A DNA stretch of 50,217 nucleotides. Source: Sphingomonas naphthae. GTDB taxonomy: Bacteria > Pseudomonadota > Alphaproteobacteria > Sphingomonadales > Sphingomonadaceae. The notes beneath the pieces were generated by a model. It was given only the letters and a program-made list of their open reading frames with translations. It ran no database searches and was not told the origin of the DNA. The stretch lies in contig NZ_CP117414.1 in NCBI RefSeq assembly GCF_028607085.1, positions 1-50,217 on the forward strand. The letters run 5' to 3'. Position numbers and translations under genes: made by a program. Positions 41,235 through 49,992 of this stretch are shown here, piece by piece; the first letter of the stretch is position 1; every line of letters starts with the position of its first letter.

Positions 41235-41795
41235 CTAGGCGGCAACGCTCCACGCTCTGAAGCTACTGTCTGCGCCCTTGACCCTTATATCATCGCGCCT
41301 GCGCGTAGCGACGCCGATCGACGCCATGTCGACCGTATCATAAAGATTGAGATACTCCTGGCTGGTATAGGCCCGATCCGCGGCGGTGACGGGAAAGATG
41401 AAGACACGCCGGGACGGATGGGTGAAGGCATCGAAATAGCCCAATTCCCACGGACACCACTTGGACTTGGTGGCGTTCGCCGAATGCAGATAGAGCAGCG
41501 TCCGGCACTGCCGCATCCGCGCCCTGATTTTCTCGGCGGTCGCTCGCGTTACCGCGCTACGGTCAAGCAGCGGATCGTCGATCCAGTCGACATAGACGGT
41601 CAACCCCTTTTCCTCGAGCAGCTGTTTGGCGCCGAGAACGAGTTCCTGATCCACGAACGAGTGCGACAGGAACACGTCGAAAGAGGATCGCGATGTGTCG
41701 CGCGCTTCGCGTAGCAAAGTACCGGCGGCCTTGAACGTAGCCGCCTTGGCACGACTAGCGGCCGCACGGACTTCGGATTCAGTGACATAGGACAT
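41235..41795 (-). CDS. thsB2: TIR-domain protein, second sensor of the Thoeris locus
   Basis: 186-residue protein starting at ATG 41795 (MSYVTESEVRAAASRAKAAT). After an N-terminal helix comes a TIR domain: SSFDVFLSHSFVDQELVLGA (first strand and box 1), TVYVDWIDDPLLDRS, CRTLLYLHSANATKSKWCPW and ELGYFDAF, with the likely catalytic Glu in PWELGYF. Thoeris TIR proteins sense phage and make a cyclic NAD-derived signal for ThsA. It follows the other TIR gene by 14 nt in one operon, and its sequence is of a different TIR subtype. The two may sense different phages. Confidence 0.78.
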   Translation of the reverse strand: MSYVTESEVRAAASRAKAATFKAAGTLLREARDTSRSSFDVFLSHSFVDQELVLGAKQLLEEKGLTVYVDWIDDPLLDRSAVTRATAEKIRARMRQCRTLLYLHSANATKSKWCPWELGYFDAFTHPSRRVFIFPVTAADRAYTSQEYLNLYDTVDMASIGVATRRRDDIRVKGADSSFRAWSVAA

Positions 41796-41809
41796 TGTCG
41801 ATCTCGCCT

Positions 41810-42292
41810 TTATCGTCCGGCACGCCGGGCAGCAGCTTCAACCCAGGACGAAAAGTTGTTCCTGCCGTCACCCTGCAGCCAGGAATAGGTGGGGTAGGTA
41901 ACCCTTGTGCCGAACCGGTCGGTGAGCGCCAGCTTCGCGATCGGATCAGGACCGGCCGGATCGACTGCGCCACTACTATCCTTTATCCCGGCAAGGTGCA
42001 CACCAAGGATACCGCGTCCTTCGCGATGGGCCTTGCGGATCTCGTACTCCACCCACGGCCGCATATGCGTGTCGCGGCCGATCAGCACTGCCACCACGCT
42101 GCTGCCGTTCATCTGTGTGTCGATCCAGTTCTGGATCGCCTGCGAGCCCTTGCGCATGATTTCTTCCCAAGACGCATGGTCGACAATCGTGTTCGAGTCA
42201 CGGCTTCCAGGCAGCATCCAGGCATTGCGTACCTGCGACACACGCCATGCATCCCGCGCGAAGTGAAAGCTGAAGAATACCCGTCTCGCCAA
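41810..42292 (-). CDS. thsB: Thoeris ThsB, TIR-like (DUF1863-type) sensor
   Basis: 160-residue protein starting at TTG 42292 (MARRVFFSFHFARDAWRVSQ), with GGGAG 7 nt before it. The N-terminal RRVFFSFHF...DAWR..QVRNAW and then DTHMRPWVEYEIRKAHREGR are typical of the MTH538/DUF1863 TIR-like family that includes Bacillus ThsB. The Glu in WVEYEI is the expected catalytic residue. On phage infection ThsB produces a cyclic ADP-ribose isomer from NAD+. It lies 35 nt after thsA in the same operon. Confidence 0.86.
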   Translation of the reverse strand: MARRVFFSFHFARDAWRVSQVRNAWMLPGSRDSNTIVDHASWEEIMRKGSQAIQNWIDTQMNGSSVVAVLIGRDTHMRPWVEYEIRKAHREGRGILGVHLAGIKDSSGAVDPAGPDPIAKLALTDRFGTRVTYPTYSWLQGDGRNNFSSWVEAAARRAGR

Positions 42293-42327
42293 TGCCGTTC
42301 TCCCAGATGTCCATCGCAGAAGGAATT

Positions 42328-43770
42328 TCAGCGTGCGACCCGCCTGATGATCTTCAAAACCTCGTCGGCGAGCTGATCCGGTGTCGCGGATGCGTCCGAC
42401 AATATGCGCAACTCATCGTCAGTAGGGCGGCGGGCGTCACCGCCTGTCGACGGGGCGGCTGACGCCAGCAACTCGCCTGCGATAACCGAAGCGGCCCCGC
42501 CGGTGGCCCCTACAGGTAGCAAAAACGCGCCCCTGCTGTCAGCAAGGGCTCGCTCCTCCAACGCGCCGGCGGCGGTCACCAATTCACCAGCCTCAATCTT
42601 CGCACCGCCAACGAAGACCACGATACCCGCCAGCCGTGCCAGTTCACCGCGCAACTCTGCCCAATGCTGACGATCGGGTTCAGCGTCGCCGACCGGTTGC
42701 GGGAAGGGACGAACAACCAGCCGCCGATCAAAATCCCACTCGCCGCGTGCCTGCATCGTTTCGAGGAACCCGGACAGCGAGGCCGATCCGACCAACAGCC
42801 CTGCCCCGGACAGCATGAAAAAATCCGTTGCTCCGATCCGACGTCCGATCGCCCGCGCCACGTCATGGACAAAACCAGTGCTGGCGTCGGCCGCATCGAG
42901 CGGCCAGCTGCCTGACACCCATATCCGACGGCGTGCCACACGCCGTTCGAGTTCATCCATCAACTCGTCGATTTCTTTAAAGGCATCGATCTCAACGACG
43001 ACAAGGCCATAGCGACGCAAGTCGCGCACCCAATAGTCATGCCGCTTCGACCGGGCGGCATGCGCATCATCAGAGCCGAAGTCCGCACGCTGTGGCCGGC
43101 GCGCGATCATGAAGTGCCGGGGCGGCGTGGTCGGGAAATGCTCGCGCAACAAGGCAAGGACGTGGCGGACGTTGGGATCGGTCAGGCTCATGCCCAAGAA
43201 CAGGAACGTCATGCCTGTCAAATGCGCGTGCAGCAGACCCAGAAAGGCACCGCGCCGCTGCCGATACAGCTCGTAGTCCTCGGTGGAAATTACCAGGTCG
43301 TCGACCGCATCGATGGTGCCGTGCATCTTGTAGATGCGCACCGCTCCTGCCCGGCGCTTGCGTAGCGCCAGCTGATCCTGGTTGGCCCGGACATCAACCG
43401 GGCGACCAAGCGCGCCGAACGCACGTTCGATCAGCCGGTCATAATTGGTCGTCCACACCTCGCGGATCGGCAACCTCGCCAGCGACAGCAACGCCGAAGG
43501 GATGGCATGATCCGGCTCGATCTGCTCGCGTATGGCGTTCAGTACCGTCGTGCGGTTCGAATGATCCGCACCGATCGCCCATTGGGCAACTGCCGTAAGA
43601 TCGTCGACATCCTCAATTTCGAGACCCAGGTCGCCGGCAATCTCGCGCAGCAACCCCTTCCACGAGGGATACCCGGCGGCCATGGACGTACCGGCGCCTA
43701 CAAGAACCGACGCGCCATCCTCGGCAAGCGCTAAGGTGTACTCTCTCAGAAATATCTCGCGGTCGCTCAA
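42328..43770 (-). CDS. thsA: Thoeris ThsA, SIR2-SLOG NADase effector
   Basis: 480-residue defence effector starting at TTG 43770 (MSDREIFLREYTLALAEDGA); no in-frame ATG or GTG lies upstream after the last stop. The SIR2 domain (1-275) has GAGTSM at 26-30, TTNYD with N109, and KMHG with H150, close to the N112/H152 pair of B. cereus ThsA. The C-terminal SLOG/STALD domain (about 283-480) starts RRIWVSGSWPLDAAD and contains FFMLSGAGLLVGSASLSGFL, which binds the TIR-made signal. Activated ThsA depletes NAD+ and stops infected cells. It is first in the operon with two TIR genes. Confidence 0.9.
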   Translation of the reverse strand: MSDREIFLREYTLALAEDGASVLVGAGTSMAAGYPSWKGLLREIAGDLGLEIEDVDDLTAVAQWAIGADHSNRTTVLNAIREQIEPDHAIPSALLSLARLPIREVWTTNYDRLIERAFGALGRPVDVRANQDQLALRKRRAGAVRIYKMHGTIDAVDDLVISTEDYELYRQRRGAFLGLLHAHLTGMTFLFLGMSLTDPNVRHVLALLREHFPTTPPRHFMIARRPQRADFGSDDAHAARSKRHDYWVRDLRRYGLVVVEIDAFKEIDELMDELERRVARRRIWVSGSWPLDAADASTGFVHDVARAIGRRIGATDFFMLSGAGLLVGSASLSGFLETMQARGEWDFDRRLVVRPFPQPVGDAEPDRQHWAELRGELARLAGIVVFVGGAKIEAGELVTAAGALEERALADSRGAFLLPVGATGGAASVIAGELLASAAPSTGGDARRPTDDELRILSDASATPDQLADEVLKIIRRVAR

Positions 43771-43830
43771 ACGGCACCCGAAAAGATGATTGGCATCATT
43801 CGTTCATCTTACGTTCTTCCAGGCGGGGTT

Positions 43831-44181
43831 TCAAGCCGGGCGATCCGGTATCGACCATGACCAACCCGCGTCGCGCAGCGCATCACCGATCCAGTCGGCG
43901 ACCTCTCCCGCCTCACCGCTGGCATACCATTCGAGATAGCCTCCATCCTCGCGCACCCACGCGATGACCTCGCCCGCGCACCGATGCGAGTAACATACCG
44001 TCTCGGCTTGTCCATTGCGCCATTCGACACCGGCCAGCGCACACCAGAGGTCGACACCGAAGGCACCGTCAGCCCGGACCTGTTCGCCGAACAGCCGGTC
44101 GATGGTAGCCTCGAACTGCTTGGCGGGCCGGTGAACGAGGGTACTGGCGACGCCGGCGAAATCTCTTCGAGTGAAGAACAT
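43831..44181 (-). CDS. Hypothetical protein behind the relaxase gene
   Basis: 116-residue protein starting at ATG 44181 (MFFTRRDFAGVASTLVHRPA), with GGAGG at good spacing. It has mixed alpha/beta content with many Trp residues near the end (VIAWVREDGGYLEWYASGEA, DAGWSWSIPD). No family recognised. It starts 19 nt after the relaxase stop, so it is probably the third gene of the mobilization operon and may have a transfer-related role. Confidence 0.58.
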   Translation of the reverse strand: MFFTRRDFAGVASTLVHRPAKQFEATIDRLFGEQVRADGAFGVDLWCALAGVEWRNGQAETVCYSHRCAGEVIAWVREDGGYLEWYASGEAGEVADWIGDALRDAGWSWSIPDRPA

Positions 44182-44200
44182 GGTCGCCGCCTCCACTGCG

Positions 44201-47200
44201 CTACATCTCCATGCCGAAATCCCGGTCACGCGCCCGCCCCCCGGATCCCGGCTCGTCGATCCGAAGCTGGCGCTCGGGCATGGCGCGGTCAAGCGCACGC
44301 TCCAGTGCCGGCTCGCGCAACATGCGGGTCTCCAGCCGTTCCTGCCGCCGCTCGACCATCGCTTCGTTGCGGTTGGTCGTCGCCGCCATGCTGTCAGCCG
44401 TCACCGCTTTCCAGTCCGCGACGAACCGCTCGGCATAAGCGCCGCGATCGGTGCGTATCTGCCCTTCCTGCAGCCATGCCTGGGTCAGCCGACCGAGATC
44501 GTTGCGCCCGGCATCCGGTGCCCCGAGTCCGCGGTCGAGCACGATGCGCAGATCCTCTGCGCCGTTATCCCGCATCCAGTCGAGTGCCGACGCGGCTGCG
44601 CCGAACTCGCGGTCCTGCGCCGTCGACGTGGGTTGATTGTCGATCGCCTGCTGCTCGACGGCAAGGAACAGCCGCGCATAGCGTTCGACCGCGGTATCGA
44701 TCGCTGGCGACGTCGCCGGCATCTGGATCGCCGTACCCGTTCCCGCCTGCCCGATCGTTTCCAGCGCCGAGGTCTTGTCGCCGGCATTGCGCGAAACGCC
44801 GCGCTCGACTGCACGACCGTCGTCGACGAACAATGCGACCTTGTCGGCGATGCGGGTCAGGGCGACGAGAAACGATCGTTCACTGAGCAGGCGGCGCTCA
44901 CCCGACCGCAGCGCCAGCATGCCATGGTCGGTGGTGACCCCTTGCGCGACATGGACGTTGATCGCGTACGCCAGGTCGAGCCGCTCAGCCATGCGATCAC
45001 CCGCTTTCAGCTCGTGCACGGTGCCGTCGACCAGCGAAGAGACGACAAGCCTGCCAGCGCCCACCTCCTCGACACGGCCGATGTCGGCGTTGCTGAGCTT
45101 GCGGTCGTGATCATTGTCGGTCCAGCGGATGCGGTCACCAGCGTGCAACTTGATCTGCTTAGGCTGATAGATAGAGACGGCATCGTATTTGAGGTTCTTC
45201 GCCAACTGGTCGGGCTGCAGGTGCTTCTCTCCGCCCCCTCGCATTTCAAGCCGCACCCGGCCGCGCTCGACCGCCGTCACGATACCCCGATCCCCGCGCA
45301 CGAAGCCTTGCGAAGGCAGATCAGTACGGATCTCGACTACCCGGCCCGGCTGATAGCCCTTTAGAAGCCGGGCGCCTTCCCGGGTGGCATTGACCCGGTC
45401 GAGCACCTCGATGCGGGTGCCGACGCTCGCGATCTCGCCGGCTGCCTTCAATTCGGCCTGCACCGCCTGGTTGGCCTCGCTGCGCATCGCCCGACCGGCG
45501 GTGAGGAGCAGCGTATTGTCGCGCGTCTCTTTCGGCAGTGCCGCCCACCGGGCAGCGACAGCCTTTGCGACATCGCCTGCCACTACCTCGGTCGTATCGG
45601 GCTTCAGCAGGTCGAAGACCGTGGACAGATCCCTGCTGTCGAGCGCGGCGACGATCCCTTTCATCTGGTCGGAGCGCGATCGCAGGTTCTCGGTGATGTG
45701 CGCGGTCGCATATCCCGCGCGCTGGCTGTCCTCGAACGGCTTGCCGGCAGCGATTGCGCCCAACTGGCGGCTGTCACCGATCTGCACCAGACGGGCGGCC
45801 CCTATCATATCGGCGAGACGGACGATGCGCTCCATGTCCCAGGTACCCACCTGACTGGCTTCCTCGATCATGATGACCGCGCCTTTCAACTCGGTGGTGA
45901 CGCGGGCAAGCTGGGCAGCGCTCGCGGCACCGTCGATCACGCGGGCATGACGCGCCAGGAACCGCGCGATCGTGCTCGTCTCCGCGCCCGTATCACGCCC
46001 CAGCGCGGTCGCGGTACGACTGGCGATGGCAAGCCCGATGACATGATGTCCTTGCGCCTTTGCAATCGCGGTGACCGGCGCCAGGGCTGCTGATTTGCCA
46101 CGTCCGGGGCCGCCCTGGATGTTCACCACCCGGTCGGTCGATGACAGGATCAGCACCGCTGCCGCCTGCTGGCCGGGATTGAGCGGGCGCAGGCCCAGCT
46201 CGCGCGCCGCCTCCTGCGCGGCGGATACGGCATCGCCCGGCGACACGATCGATACCGCCTGCCCCCTGCCGGCTTCAATACCGGCCAGATAGGCCCGCTC
46301 GAGGCGCACCGCGCTCTCGGTGGTCACCATGCGGTCGCCGTCACCCAGCAGGAGGCCCTTACCTTCCAAGAGGCCTATGCGTGCCTCGACGTCACCGACC
46401 ATGACCGGCCCACCGCGCTCGAGAGCGCCACGGATCAGGTCGAGCCGGTCGAACGCGGCTTCACTCTCCCCCATATCCCGGGCAGCCGAGGCCACCGCCT
46501 GCGCTGCGGCATAGCGAACCGGGTCCAGACGCCCGAGCCGTTCGGGCACGAGCGGATCACCGTCACGTGGAGAAAGCCCCATGCGGGCCGCGACGGCGAG
46601 CCCCCGCTCTCCGACGCCACGTATGCCGCGCATCGTCCGCGTCCACATCGTCTCCGCCCGCTCCGACCGGGCGAGTGCCTCCCCCACTAGCTGCCTTGCG
46701 TCGAAGCCATTCTCCGCCGCCAACGCCCGCCACCCTTCCGCGCGGAGTGCCGGCGCTACCTCGGGGGTTTTGGCGTTCCGGGTCGCGAGCGTCGCCAGCT
46801 CCCGCTCGCGCGCGGTTCCCTCGCGTCCATGCGCTTCAAGATGCGCACCTATCTCACCGGAGCGCGTCGAGAATGCCTCGACGACGCCGCGCGGCACACC
46901 CGCGATGTCGAAGGCACCATCGATCGGGTTCTGCGCCGGTGTCGTCACATAGCCCAGCGCCTCGACACGGGCGCGCAAGGTGGAAGCGAAGACCGCGCCC
47001 ATGACGTGCTGACGCTGGTACAATGCGTCGGAATGCAGTGCCTTCCAGCTGCCGTCCGCCATCCGGGTGGCGTTGGCGAGCACGTTATGGACATGCAGCT
47101 GCGGCTCGCCGTTACGGTTCACATCATGAAGGAATGTCGCGGCCAGCACGTTGCCGGTGCGCACCGCCCGCTGCCCCTCGGCGGTCGAGACCCTCGCCTC

Positions 47201-47560
47201 GACGATGTTGCGCTCGATCCAGCCGAGCGTCGCCGTCGCCGCCTCGCGTACCGCCGCGATCAGCCGCGCATCGCCACCGACCAGTGCCAGGACCGATACC
47301 GATTTGGGCACCGACATGGTCAGGTCCCACCCGGGGCGATGCTCACCCCGCCTCGCATCAATCACGCTACCATCGGGCAGGCGGCCTTCGAGTATGGCCT
47401 CGAAGCGGGCGGCGTCGACTGCACCTTCGAGGCCGAGCGCGGTTGCCCCTTCCCCCGCCCAGGCGCTCGCCTCTTCGGCCTGGTCGACGGTGTAGTAATT
47501 GTCTTTGGCATAATAGCTCGCGGCATTGCCGGCGGAGGAGATCGCGTTCACCGAGATCAT
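44201..47560 (-). CDS. MOBF relaxase-helicase (TrwC/TraI type)
   Basis: 1,119-residue conjugative relaxase starting at ATG 47560 (MISVNAISSAGNAASYYAKD). The relaxase domain (1-300) has tyrosines Y16/Y17 and Y22/Y23 and the metal-binding histidines H145, H156 and H158 (FLHDVNRNGEPQLHVHN). The helicase domain has Walker A GGPGRGKS at 483-490, EEASQVGTWD as Walker B, and later SF1 motifs (GDSRQLGAI, AYAINVHVAQGVT). It nicks oriT, stays linked to the strand and unwinds it. The start overlaps the upstream accessory gene by 4 nt. No coupling protein or mating-pair genes are present, so transfer would need a helper plasmid. Confidence 0.92.
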   Translation of the reverse strand: MISVNAISSAGNAASYYAKDNYYTVDQAEEASAWAGEGATALGLEGAVDAARFEAILEGRLPDGSVIDARRGEHRPGWDLTMSVPKSVSVLALVGGDARLIAAVREAATATLGWIERNIVEARVSTAEGQRAVRTGNVLAATFLHDVNRNGEPQLHVHNVLANATRMADGSWKALHSDALYQRQHVMGAVFASTLRARVEALGYVTTPAQNPIDGAFDIAGVPRGVVEAFSTRSGEIGAHLEAHGREGTARERELATLATRNAKTPEVAPALRAEGWRALAAENGFDARQLVGEALARSERAETMWTRTMRGIRGVGERGLAVAARMGLSPRDGDPLVPERLGRLDPVRYAAAQAVASAARDMGESEAAFDRLDLIRGALERGGPVMVGDVEARIGLLEGKGLLLGDGDRMVTTESAVRLERAYLAGIEAGRGQAVSIVSPGDAVSAAQEAARELGLRPLNPGQQAAAVLILSSTDRVVNIQGGPGRGKSAALAPVTAIAKAQGHHVIGLAIASRTATALGRDTGAETSTIARFLARHARVIDGAASAAQLARVTTELKGAVIMIEEASQVGTWDMERIVRLADMIGAARLVQIGDSRQLGAIAAGKPFEDSQRAGYATAHITENLRSRSDQMKGIVAALDSRDLSTVFDLLKPDTTEVVAGDVAKAVAARWAALPKETRDNTLLLTAGRAMRSEANQAVQAELKAAGEIASVGTRIEVLDRVNATREGARLLKGYQPGRVVEIRTDLPSQGFVRGDRGIVTAVERGRVRLEMRGGGEKHLQPDQLAKNLKYDAVSIYQPKQIKLHAGDRIRWTDNDHDRKLSNADIGRVEEVGAGRLVVSSLVDGTVHELKAGDRMAERLDLAYAINVHVAQGVTTDHGMLALRSGERRLLSERSFLVALTRIADKVALFVDDGRAVERGVSRNAGDKTSALETIGQAGTGTAIQMPATSPAIDTAVERYARLFLAVEQQAIDNQPTSTAQDREFGAAASALDWMRDNGAEDLRIVLDRGLGAPDAGRNDLGRLTQAWLQEGQIRTDRGAYAERFVADWKAVTADSMAATTNRNEAMVERRQERLETRMLREPALERALDRAMPERQLRIDEPGSGGRARDRDFGMEM

Positions 47561-48387
47561 GAGCGTTTCGCCTTGGCCGATGACGCGCTTGCCTTGGTTC
47601 GGGACGACGTGCCCGATGCCGCTGCTGGCGCAGCCGCTGCATCGATGCGATGGTCGGCCGGCACCTGACAGCCATCGACCTCGAACCGATAGCGGATCAA
47701 TCGGCAGAACTCGGCATCTCCCGCCGCCAGCTTGTGCGCAAGCGGTATGCCGATGCCCGGTAACGTCATGCCGAACGCTGAGATCACGAACATGCCGATC
47801 GCGACCATGAAGAGGCTCCACTGGCAGACGAACAGCGTTGACCACACACCGCCGTCAGCGAGTATGATACCGAATGCCTTGCGCGGATCTTTTCTGATTA
47901 CCCTGATCGCCCGGGTGTTCGCCTGCACCGCCTCGACGAGCTCTGCCTGTTTTGTATCGATGGCATCGAGACGCGGCTGGTCCGTGATCGCCGCCTTCAT
48001 CGCCGTCATCTCTGCTTTGATCGGCTCCAGGCTGCGCGAGATGCGTTCAGGAAAGCCGGTGAGGAACTCGACCCGCGCGGAATGCATCGCGAGCCGGTCC
48101 TTGCGCTCCAGTGAGAGCAGTTCCGCCTCATGGGCGGCCCATTTGTTGGCGAAGCGCTCGACCTCCATGATCGCGTTGTTGAGCATGGCATCCATGGCGA
48201 CGATATTGCCGGGTCCGGGCAGCGTACGCTGAGCCGTGGGCTCACCGCCGGCTTTGCGATCGAGGCCTTCCATAACGAGATCGCGTGCGAACATGGCGCG
48301 CTCAAGCCCGGCCTCGCCGGCGCATTTCAGCAACCGGGCATGCTCTTCGGGCGTCAATCGTATGTTGACCTGGATCTTTGTCGACAT
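47557..48387 (-). CDS. Relaxosome accessory protein, RHH domain plus membrane segments
   Basis: 276-residue protein starting at ATG 48387 (MSTKIQVNIRLTPEEHARLL). The first 45 residues are an RHH/MobC-like DNA-binding segment (IQVNIRLTPEEHARLLKCAG then ERAMFARDLVMEGL). A long helical region follows, then one or two transmembrane segments at about 175-215 (GGVWSTLFVCQWSLFMVAIG, MFVISAFGMTLPGIG), and a basic Ala/Ser-rich tail. The protein probably binds oriT beside the relaxase and tethers the relaxosome to the membrane. The 4-nt overlap with the relaxase gene supports joint function. Confidence 0.78.
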   Translation of the reverse strand: MSTKIQVNIRLTPEEHARLLKCAGEAGLERAMFARDLVMEGLDRKAGGEPTAQRTLPGPGNIVAMDAMLNNAIMEVERFANKWAAHEAELLSLERKDRLAMHSARVEFLTGFPERISRSLEPIKAEMTAMKAAITDQPRLDAIDTKQAELVEAVQANTRAIRVIRKDPRKAFGIILADGGVWSTLFVCQWSLFMVAIGMFVISAFGMTLPGIGIPLAHKLAAGDAEFCRLIRYRFEVDGCQVPADHRIDAAAAPAAASGTSSRTKASASSAKAKRS

Positions 48388-48497
48388 GCCCGTCTTTCCC
48401 CTTGCGTCAGACCATCGCTTCCGGAAGCGTACCCGGATACATTCATAGTCTGCTATCTTACCAAAGGTGAAGAAGATTTCATGTCAATGAGCTTTGG
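48388..48497. other. oriT: Candidate origin of transfer (oriT)
   Basis: The intergenic region between the divergent accessory gene and XRE gene, where MOBF plasmids usually carry oriT. It contains the perfect palindrome CGCTTCCGGAAGCG (48416-48429) and, downstream, TAGTCTGCTATCTTACC (about 48446-48462), an asymmetric stretch of the kind seen at MOBF nick sites. Placement is supported; the exact nick base is not known. Confidence 0.5.
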
Positions 48498-48923
48498 GTG
48501 AGTCAGCCATCGACCCTCGGGGCGCGCATCAAGGCGATCCGTCGCGTAGCGGGAATGGGTCAGGATGCACTGGCGCAGGCGCTGGGCTTCTCCACGCGGT
48601 CCCTGATCAGCTGGGAAAGAGATGTGGTCGAACCGCCGCTTGGCGTCGTGCGGCAGCTCTGCCGCGATCATGAGGTCGATGTCGGCTGGCTCGTCTTCGG
48701 CACCGATACCACGCCTGCACGCCATCATGGCCCTGCCGACTGGCCTCGGTACGAGCGGCTGCTGGCGATGATCGAAGCGCTTCGCGTCGATGTCGGCCTA
48801 CGCCTCAAACCCGGTCGCTGTCAGGTATTGGCCCGCTCGCTTTACGACGAAGGCGACGATGCCGATGCTGACACACGCCGGCGCCTGCGGCATATGCTGC
48901 TCGCGCTATCACAAGGGGACTGA
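48498..48923 (+). CDS. XRE-family HTH regulator
   Basis: 141-residue protein starting with GTG 48498 (MSQPSTLGARIKAIRRVAGM); the nearby ATGs at 48481 and 48487 are out of frame. The HTH is at about residues 8-60: ARIKAIRRVAGMGQDALAQA, LGFSTRSLISWERDVVEP. The C-terminal half (YERLLAMIEALRVDVGLRLK ... RRRLRHMLLALSQ) is helical and may dimerize. It is divergent from the mobilization operon, so it may repress relaxase expression at the shared region. The split membrane-protein gene follows by 1 nt. Confidence 0.78.
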   Translation: MSQPSTLGARIKAIRRVAGMGQDALAQALGFSTRSLISWERDVVEPPLGVVRQLCRDHEVDVGWLVFGTDTTPARHHGPADWPRYERLLAMIEALRVDVGLRLKPGRCQVLARSLYDEGDDADADTRRRLRHMLLALSQGD

Positions 48924-48924
48924 C

Positions 48925-49000
48925 ATGAAACAGCGCAGCGACAGGATCATGGCCGAGTGGGCAGACGGCAACCGTTTGATGGGTTTCGAACGGCGTGATT
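48925..49000 (+). pseudogene. 5' part of the membrane-protein gene split by the Tn3 element
   Basis: Starts ATG 48925 (MKQRSDRIMAEWADGNRLMG), the cytoplasmic N-terminus of a small membrane protein. After 25 codons plus one base it enters the Tn3 terminal repeat at 49001 and would read 21 codons of transposon sequence before a stop at 49065. Its 3' half lies at 6465-6669. Removing the transposon restores a 91-residue frame exactly. Confidence 0.85.
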
Positions 49001-49038
49001 GGGGGCACCTCAAGGTTTGTCATATGGACAGCGGCAGT
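49001..49038 (+). repeat. Left 38-bp terminal repeat of the Tn3-family transposon
   Basis: Begins GGGGGCACCTCAAGGTTTGT and continues with GGACAGCGG; matches the inverted 6427-6464 repeat at about 31 of 38 positions, differing mostly in the inner third. Confidence 0.9.
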
Positions 49039-49147
49039 CGGAACAAATGGTCAACAAAGGCCTGAGCGTTGCCGCAAAGTATATTAAGTTTCGTGGGTTT
49101 GTGAGGTTGGACGAGTTGGAAGTTACCGGATCACCTCTCGTGATGTT

Positions 49148-49972
49148 TCACCCGCGGAGCTCGTAGTAGACGATCTGCCATCCATTCTTGGGACCGCGCC
49201 ACTGGGTGATCTGAAAGCTATGGGCTTGTGCAGACCCGTCCAGGACGCGGCTACTCCACCGTAGCGTTTCATCGTAACTGCTTCCGGACGATAACGCACC
49301 CGCTATGCGCCGAATGGGCAGCTTGGCGGGGAGCCTGCGGATGCGTCGGCCATCGTTGCCGACAAAGATAACGTCTTCGGCCACGCTTCGTCTTGGAACA
49401 GCCAACCAGTCGACCTGTTTGCCGGCCTGCTCCTGTCGCAAAACAGACGCGATCTCTTTCGCATCGCTAACGGCTTGGATTTGGAGCTGTTCATTGGTGA
49501 GTTTTGCCGAGCACTCAGGTTCGATCGCTTGTAAACTTTCTGCCGCTAATGCCTTCGATCCATCCCGACGATAGTCGTCGATTTCCCAGCGCCACCCCTC
49601 AGCACTGTTCCGCCAAAGCGTCTTATATGATCCAACTCGATTTCCGCCATCGTACAGCCCGCCGATAACAACTGCCGACCCGCTCGGATCACAGGACGGA
49701 AAGACAAGTTCGGGTCTGCGCTCGGCATGGCTCTCGACACTCATCATTGTGAGCCACCACCTTCGGCTACTCTCGGCTGCTTGCAACATGCTGGCCACAG
49801 ATGGAGAGCGCGCGGTTTCGGGCGCATGTTGTATTGGCCAGGGGTCGCTTTGTGGACCGAAACTGCGTGCCGCTGCCTGACGGCCACTGGCAAGTACAGC
49901 TTCCGAGTAGGCCCGCTCCGCCTCCAGCGCGGAATTCGGCGAACTTGCCGCTAGTAGAAGCGCGAAGATCAT
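49148..49972 (-). CDS. Exported protein carried by the Tn3-family transposon
   Basis: 274-residue protein starting at ATG 49972 (MIFALLLAASSPNSALEAER) with a short signal peptide (cleavage near SPNSA). The mature region is mixed helix/strand with a Trp-rich middle (SRRWWLTMMSVESHAERRPE, SYKTLWRNSAEGWRWEIDDY) and a basic stretch (GNDGRRIRRLPAKLPIRRIA). A CDPSG and an ECSAK could form one disulfide. No family recognised. It is the only passenger of the transposon and lies 20 nt downstream of tnpR's stop on the same strand, perhaps co-transcribed with it. Confidence 0.65.
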   Translation of the reverse strand: MIFALLLAASSPNSALEAERAYSEAVLASGRQAAARSFGPQSDPWPIQHAPETARSPSVASMLQAAESSRRWWLTMMSVESHAERRPELVFPSCDPSGSAVVIGGLYDGGNRVGSYKTLWRNSAEGWRWEIDDYRRDGSKALAAESLQAIEPECSAKLTNEQLQIQAVSDAKEIASVLRQEQAGKQVDWLAVPRRSVAEDVIFVGNDGRRIRRLPAKLPIRRIAGALSSGSSYDETLRWSSRVLDGSAQAHSFQITQWRGPKNGWQIVYYELRG

Positions 49973-49992
49973 GGCGAAATCCTACTCCTCAA

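Noticed and set aside
41185..41240. Sequence CCGTAGCTCAG...GCTATTCGGTACGACAGTCCTA resembling a tRNA D-arm and later text
   Set aside because: No acceptor stem, anticodon arm or T-arm with proper spacing can be formed.
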